Below, piece after piece: positions 58,627 through 64,000 of a stretch of 64,000 nt of DNA. Position 1 is the first letter of the stretch, and the number at the start of each line of letters is the position of its first letter. Source of the DNA: Polytrichum commune (lineage: Eukaryota > Streptophyta > Polytrichopsida > Polytrichales > Polytrichaceae); assembly GCA_950295325.1 (NCBI GenBank), contig OX485805.1:51606758-51670757 (forward strand), in the 5' to 3' direction. Under the pieces are notes generated by a model. That model saw only the letters and a program-made list of their open reading frames with translations, ran no database searches and had not been told where the DNA came from. The translations under genes and the position numbers were made by a program.

Positions 58627-61600
58627 ATGGTTACCATTAGAGCTCATGAATCTTTTGTTCCCTTCATCTTGCCACTCCAAGATGATGGTCATGTGAGTGT
58701 TTCAGAGGATTTACTTAGTTTGAGATTCAACCTTCAGATAGGAACCATGTATTTAGAGCATGAGATGTACTCTGCAGATGGAGAAGTGTATAAAACGATT
58801 TTGGTTCCAAAAAATAGAACTGATGTTGGTTTTATGTGGATCTTAGGACCTGGTTCATTTAAGGTGATAGGACTTTCTGAATCTCAGATGCAAACTTCAA
58901 CTGTCATTTTGACAAACGAATCCGGTACATCCACAGTTCAAATTTCCTCTATCGCACCTGTTAAGGTGAAACCCCTTGATGATAGTGTGTTTGTGCTATC
59001 AGATTCAAAAGATGACATTTGTGCATCTGTTGATCTTTCAAACACATCGTCATTTCCATTTAGAAGTGTTCATTCTACTCCTTCCCAAAATCCTATACAT
59101 GTAGCCAAATCCCCTTGCGGTCTTATGTACAAGAAGGTGGTTCCCCAAATCTCACATTCTCAACGTCCTCCACTACACCCTTCACCTTCATCTACAGGGT
59201 TGACTATGGTTGATGCCTTGAAGCTGACAAAGTCAAGAAAAAGATCAAAGTCCGATCTTGCATCCATTGATTTTGACAGTATAGATGTTCGTGAAGTCAA
59301 GTACTTACCATCTTCTTTTAATGGTGATGTTTTATTTTTCTTGCCTCCTGTGGCACTCAAAGCTCCAAGTACGTATGGTCGCTCAATGGACGGCATGGAC
59401 AAGATGTGCGATGGTCACCCTTGGTGCACCACCAAAACCACCAATATCCAAAATAACTTTGGACTGTCCTTCCGGCGCTTTACTTGTGTTGGTCATCTCC
59501 AATGTCATAATGACTACTGTGATTACATGAATCGTAATGGGGGCCTCCAAAACAACACTGAATGGGCCGGTTCAACTCCTATCCCATTTGTTGTGAGTGT
59601 TGTTCCCCCTACTAAGTCCACTGTCGAGTGTAAGGTATGTCGTTCCACACCTGTGTGCATTGCTTTGTGTAATGCTCGAATCATATACATCTATTGCACA
59701 TCCGTTGGAATGTCCAGGGCTTGCATTCATCTTGGTGTACATGATCACCCTGTGGCCAATGGCACATGCCGTGAATCATTGGACATGGCATACCAATGCA
59801 TTGTAAATGAAGTATTGAAAACACCCACAACAAAAAATTCAGCCATAGTTATGGCGGCGAGCAAACAATTCTTGGCCGATTACCTTCTCAAATCTCCCGC
59901 AAATGTCGAAGGCCATCACTTGGTTGGTTCATCCTTAGAGGTCGTCATGGACAAATTCAGCACTCTTGCGTCTCCAAATTGTCGTAACTTTGTATCTGGA
60001 TCAAAGCATTTTTGCGTAGTGAAATGGGAACTATGGATAGTATTATGGCGCTCAAAGACCATTCTGCTTTCAAATTCATCCATGGTAGTCGGTTCCCAGG
60101 GCAGTCAAAGGACAAAGTGTTTGTTTTTAAGATGTTTGTAGACCTTCCAGGTAGTGGTGTGGAGCTTGTGAAGAGGATGCAAGTCGGTGGGGATATGGAG
60201 AATTCATGGATTATGTTTGACCATGTCAAACGTTTGAAGGACTGGACGACCATGGCTTGCCATGTGTACGACAGTCGATACTGTAAAGTGTTGACTATTG
60301 CGTGTTGTGACATGCAATCTGAAGATGGTGCAGCACAAATTCTCTTTTGGGAAAATTTGAATGCTGTCATGGCAAAAAATGGTGTACCAAACATAAACTT
60401 CAAAGGGTTTATGGCTGATAGTGCTCAAGCTAATTGGAATGCAGTGAGGGCGATTTACGGGGATGGTGATCCAAGTCTACCTATGGTTGCACGTGAGCGT
60501 ACATATCTTTTCCATTGGTCCGCAAGCTTGGATAAGGTGACCCAAAAGTATATCAAACCATCCTTGCAATTTCAACACAAACAAATATGCAAGGATTACA
60601 AAGACACGAAAACAATGGACGACGCTGAGACCAAGTACCATGTGATTCATTCTTGGTGGTTGTCATCTGGAGCTGCCTCCGAAGAAGGCATCATTGGCCT
60701 TTCAGAGTGGTTGGGATTTTGGCACTTTCGTTACAAACAATGGGATGGCCATATGCTACTTGTAAGTACATATCAAACTTCATTACTCAATGTAATATAT
60801 CTTATGTTTTTCTTATCTTTGTCTTTCTGTGTTGTTCATAGGATATGACAATAGAAGAGCGTGCGGGAATGCCAACATGCAATCTTGCAAAGACTGTACA
60901 CAACAAACAACAAATAGTTTGGGTCGTTCGACCCAAACCTTGTATGCAGTTTGGGTCGAACGACCCAAACCTAGATATATAATCTATCTTATGTTTGTCT
61001 TATCCTTGTATTTGTGTATTGTTCATAGGATATGACAATAGAAGAGCGTACGGAAATGCCAACATGCAACCTTGCAGAGACTGTACACAACAAATGGCTC
61101 CAACAGTCCGACAACAAGATGACTTGTTTATATAAAGCTATAGTGGACAACATGATCCGTGCCTTCATGCAAATTGCAAATTACCGGGCATGGTTGAAAG
61201 GGGGGTCTGATGGTAAAGGTCCTGATTCGGCCTCCTTGAAATTCAAAGCAGCTGCCAGGTGTGGAGATCCAAAAATGTTGGCTAATGCCATGAAGTCTTA
61301 CCCAGGGGCAGAAGACGTCAACACTAGAGATTGTGCATTGGAAGGGTCAGAACTCTTTGGTTCCACCAAACGTAAACTCAACCTACCACCGGGTGCTGAT
61401 TGTGACTCTCATCGACCCGACTAACTAAACTATTCCATTCCTCGTCCCAACACCCGAGCAACTCGTCAACGCATAGAGGAATCGTTGAGTTCTGCAATTC
61501 ATGGTGTGGCTCATACTACATCTGTGTTAGAGACTGATTGTCTTGCTTTCAACTGGCACATTGCAAGATTACCATCCAACTAAGCCAAACGATGTTGGGC

Positions 61601-62397
61601 ACTGCAGGCCATTACATGGACTATGTGCAATGCTAAAATCGGGACTGGAAAACATGGCACACCTGCCCCAGCATACAAAGGGCTTAGGAAGGAATTTCGA
61701 TCTCCCAACAATGTGGAGTATGAATTTTGGTTTTGCCCTGACGACATCAAGCGTTGTGTGAGTGGCAGTAAGAAGAAATATGTGTTGGACTGGCCTATAG
61801 TACCCAACACGTGGCCGGTGAAGATAGGTACCAATCTATTGAGAGAGGATGTTTTGGCACTTGAAGATGCTGGATTTCAACTATAGCAGAGGGAGGCATT
61901 GTCCCCTCGTCGTAGGCTTTCAACAATTGCAACTCTCCCCATCTCTCGCTCGCATTTTTCTATGCTACCAAACCCGGATGCCCACCCTACATTCAGGTTT
62001 GGGAAGACAGTGCGTCGTAATCCAACAACACCGCTACCGGATCACAAAAACAAATGGGAGAGTGTCGGACTCATGGAGGGTTACTATGTGGTTGGGGTCA
62101 CTGCCATTCCATATTCCGGGCTTTGGAATGATAATCAACATTGTCTCCAAGCAAGATATCACATACCATGTCACAATTGGCGACATCCCGCATTGCACAT
62201 GCCCGGATTTCACGAAAATGTCCTCTCATGCATTGGGAAATAAAGGAAAATGGATGTATTGTAAACATCTTTATTATGTGTTTAGATTTTTGTGCAAGGT
62301 GGATTACGAGAGTGACAAGTTCATTCATGCACCTACATATACCTATAACGAGGTCATGCGACTACTTGAACTTGCTGGTATTGTAGAGTGTGAGTAG
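58627..62397 (+). pseudogene. MULE-type transposase with zinc region and SWIM finger (element B)
   Basis: The plus-strand frame begins at ATG 58,627 (MVTIRAHESF). An N-terminal beta-rich domain (RFNLQIGTMY, SFKVIGLSE) is followed by KSRKRSKSDL. A Cys/His region (GHLQCHNDYCDYMNRNG, then ACIHLGVHDHPV) recalls WRKY-GCM1/FLYWCH zinc domains. The core at about 60,280-60,720 has LTIACCDMQSED (first Asp), FMADSAQANWNAVR (second Asp) and RTYLFHWSASLDK, with an EE/E-rich helix after it. A SWIM zinc finger, CTCPDF...YCKHLYYVF, lies at 62,194-62,268. An 80 bp intron (GTAAGT at 60,762) has a duplicated acceptor. Breaks: frameshift near 60,005, stops at 61,422, 61,581 and 61,884, and a frameshift near 62,115. 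Confidence 0.85.
60780..61093. repeat. duplicated intron end/exon start flanking two palindromes
   Basis: About 120 bp containing TTGTTCATAGGATATGACAA and the next exon start occurs at 60,780-60,905 and again at about 60,966-61,093. Between them lie two copies of TTGGGTCGWWCGACCCAA. The first exon copy runs into a stop; the second continues the transposase frame. Confidence 0.85.
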
Positions 62398-62639
62398 TAT
62401 TGCAAATGGTCTATTAAGTACCATATATTTGAATGTCAAAAAATGACATGTTTTGATTTGGATTGTTATAATAAAAATTAGCAATGGACTGGAAGTATTT
62501 CCAATGATCCACGGTAATACGATTCCTTCTTGCTTCATTTGAACTCTTTACATTTGAAAATCTTCAATTCATGTAGTACTATATTTAGTTCATGTACCCT
62601 AAACCCGTGCACCTTTACTATTTTTGAATTCATTATTCA

Positions 62640-62739
62640 TATATTACCGCTCACTGCTCATGTCGTATTGCTCACCGCTCATGTCTTACTGCTCACCGCT
62701 CACTGCTCATTGCTCATCGCTTATAAGATAGCTTCCCTC
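62640..62739 (-). repeat. right terminal and subterminal repeats of element B
   Basis: Read inward: GCTATCTTATAAGCGATGAG, then repeated (G)GTGAGCAATG/ATGAGCGGTGAGCA words, about ten GAGC or GAGT units in 95 bp. Such subterminal arrays are typical transposase-binding regions; this role is inferred. Confidence 0.85.
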
Positions 62740-62749
62740 ATTGTATGTG
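62740..62749. repeat. target-site duplication of element B, right
   Basis: ATTGTATGTG, identical to the left copy. Confidence 0.85.
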
Positions 62750-63019
62750 GTGGCATTCTTATTTAAGGTACATAACACCCTTGCATTATTTCAAACCCTA
62801 CTTGAGCTGTCATTGCAATATTTTAAAGTTTTTAAATATACTTGCCACGTGAATTCTAATAATGGAATCATTACTACTATTCAAATTGTGTTGTCAATAT
62901 ACAAAGGTTGCAGATATGTATTGTTATTGTTGTTTGTGTCCATACTATTTAATGTCTATGTCATGCATGTTTTCCATTCTTCATTTTTATGAGTCTGCAT
63001 TGAATTTATTTATCTTCCG

Positions 63020-63710
63020 ATGGCATCTCTTCGAGCGGGAGACTGCTCTATTTCTTTCACTCTTCCTTTGGGTACAGATGGTTTTGTAGTGGTCCAGGAG
63101 AATTTGCTTAGTCTAAAGTTCAACTTTCGTCTTGGTACCATGTATGTGGAACAAGAATTATTCCAAAAGATTGGTGAGTTGTGCGAAACAGTTTTGATGC
63201 AAAAATCAAGAGTGGATAGTGGTTATTTTTTGTCATTGGGCGCGGGCTCGTACAAAGTCATAGGATTGTCTGAATTGGAGATGGATGCATCCATAGTGTT
63301 GTTGACAAATAAATCCATCACGGCCACACCGCAAATTCATTCTCTTTGCAAGGTCAAATTGGAGGTAGATGATGTGGTGGTCCTTAGTGATTCAGATGAA
63401 GATAGCATCCAAGTGGTGGACATTGCAGGGACTTCATCTTATCCATTTCAATCTCCACGTTCTTTTACTTCTACATCTTCTGTACAACCTCTACATGGCA
63501 ATGAACCCTCCCCTTACAAGCCACTGAACTTGAGTATTTTTTAACAGCACACACGCTCCAAAAAACCTCACGTTTATCCTACGTCATCCATATATTAGAA
63601 GCTCTCAAAATCACTAAGTATCGTAGAAGATCAAAATCTGATCTCACAAATATTAACTTTGATAACATTGTTATAGAGGATGTGAAGTATTTGCCATCTT
63701 CTTTTAATGG
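63020..63710 (+). pseudogene. N-terminal part of a second MULE-type transposase (element C)
   Basis: From ATG 63,020 (MASLRAGDCSISFTLPLGTD), homologous to the first about 230 residues of the element B transposase. Shared segments are LLSLKFNFRLGTMYVEQE, SYKVIGLSELEM and, after a stop at 63,544 and a frame change, TKYRRRSKSDL and VKYLPSSFNG. The frame ends where a CACTA-type terminus begins. The zinc, DDE and SWIM parts are not in the window. Upstream of it, beyond element B, lies its probable promoter (TATAAATA at 50,991). Confidence 0.8.
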
Positions 63711-64000
63711 CACTACTAGAAAATCATGACCAAATCAACAAAAAATCAACAGATCTTTGTCGATCCGGGCACTGCAATGACCGATTTCACTAATTTTTGA
63801 ATTTTTGTAAAAATCAACAGTTTACTGCCTACATTTTGTTGATTAGAATAGTACAATGACCAAATCAACAAAATTTTAGTAAATGTGAAATCTTTTTTGA
63901 ATCTTTTTTGGAATATTCTAGGATCTATTGGAATATTGTAAAATCTTTTTAATTTTTTGCAATTTATGGACTTGTAAGTGTATGGGTATGGAAATAATTA
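63711..64000. mobile_element. terminus of a CACTA-type element, continuing past the window
   Basis: CACTACTAGAAAATCATGAC starts exactly where homology to the element B transposase breaks (the shared ...TCTTTTAATGG). Subterminal ATCAACA motifs repeat several times, as in CACTA subterminal regions. The other end and target duplication lie outside the window. Confidence 0.65.

Larger units (their letters stand above)
51010..62739. mobile_element. Mutator-like element B, about 11.7 kb, with transposase and methyltransferase-like gene
   Basis: The left end GGGGAGTGCTATCTTATAAG is followed by TGAGCAATGAGCAGTGAG. The right end, read inward, is GAGGGAAGCTATCTTATAAG, then TGAGCAATGAGCAGTGAG plus further GAGC repeats to about 62,640. 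ATTGTATGTG flanks both sides. A 10-12 bp target duplication and the DDE/SWIM transposase place it in the Mutator superfamily. Cargo: a minus-strand ParB/methyltransferase-like gene, a small minus-strand ORF, palindrome arrays and a plus-strand transposase. A solo LTR is nested at 56.8-57.7 kb. Both main genes carry stops, so this copy is probably not autonomous now. Confidence 0.9.

Overview
The window looks like nuclear DNA of a land plant. It has intronless AP2/ERF genes of the DREB A-5 type, a class I cytosolic small heat-shock protein with a tandem heat-shock element, a eukaryotic tRNA-Asp(GUC) with a Pol III T-run, GT-AG introns, and many plant-type DNA transposons with target-site duplications. 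A seed-free plant is possible, but the sequence alone does not settle the lineage. Real genes are few. Most of the 64 kb is AT-rich, repeat-laden sequence.

Left and middle (1-37 kb): five copies of one AP2/ERF gene are scattered over 34 kb. They lie at 2.4-3.2 kb (-), 7.2-8.0 kb (-), 25.7-26.5 kb (+, dead), 32.8-33.6 kb (-) and 36.2-37.0 kb (+). Three copies share a conserved block in the 3' flank, so whole gene units were duplicated. Between them lie the tRNA-Asp gene (29.7 kb), the small heat-shock gene (31.3 kb) and several short transposons whose ends and target duplications can be read directly: a hAT element (28.46-29.04 kb), a CACTA-type MITE (14.33 kb), a Mutator-type MITE (20.11 kb) and a MITE with palindromic ends (10.63 kb). 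There are also several tandem repeats and a four-copy dispersed repeat.

Right (38-64 kb): this part is dominated by one transposon family. The best copy (element B, 51,010-62,739, about 11.7 kb) has terminal inverted repeats with GAGC-rich subterminal repeats and a 10-12 bp target duplication. On the plus strand it carries a decayed MULE-type transposase with a zinc-binding region, a DDE-like core and a SWIM finger. Divergently, on the minus strand, it carries a multi-exon gene with a ParB-like GNHR motif and a C-terminal DNA amino-methyltransferase-like fold. A small basic/acidic ORF and arrays of perfect palindromes lie between them. A second copy of the methyltransferase gene (41.1-45.0 kb) sits beside a homologous left terminus (element A). 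Element B appears to have jumped into the core promoter of an older relative (element C), which is itself cut by a CACTA-type terminus at 63.7 kb. A small fragment and a terminus of a fourth copy lie at 18.3-19.2 kb. A 973 bp solo LTR with a 5 bp target duplication is nested in element B.

Between elements A and B lie a truncated SMP-30/gluconolactonase-like gene and two striking hairpin-forming inverted repeats. The hairpin arm sequence recurs as single arms and also inside an exon of methyltransferase copy A. The main discovery candidate is the Mutator-like transposon family carrying its own ParB/methyltransferase-like gene. The protein-level calls rest on motif reading only.
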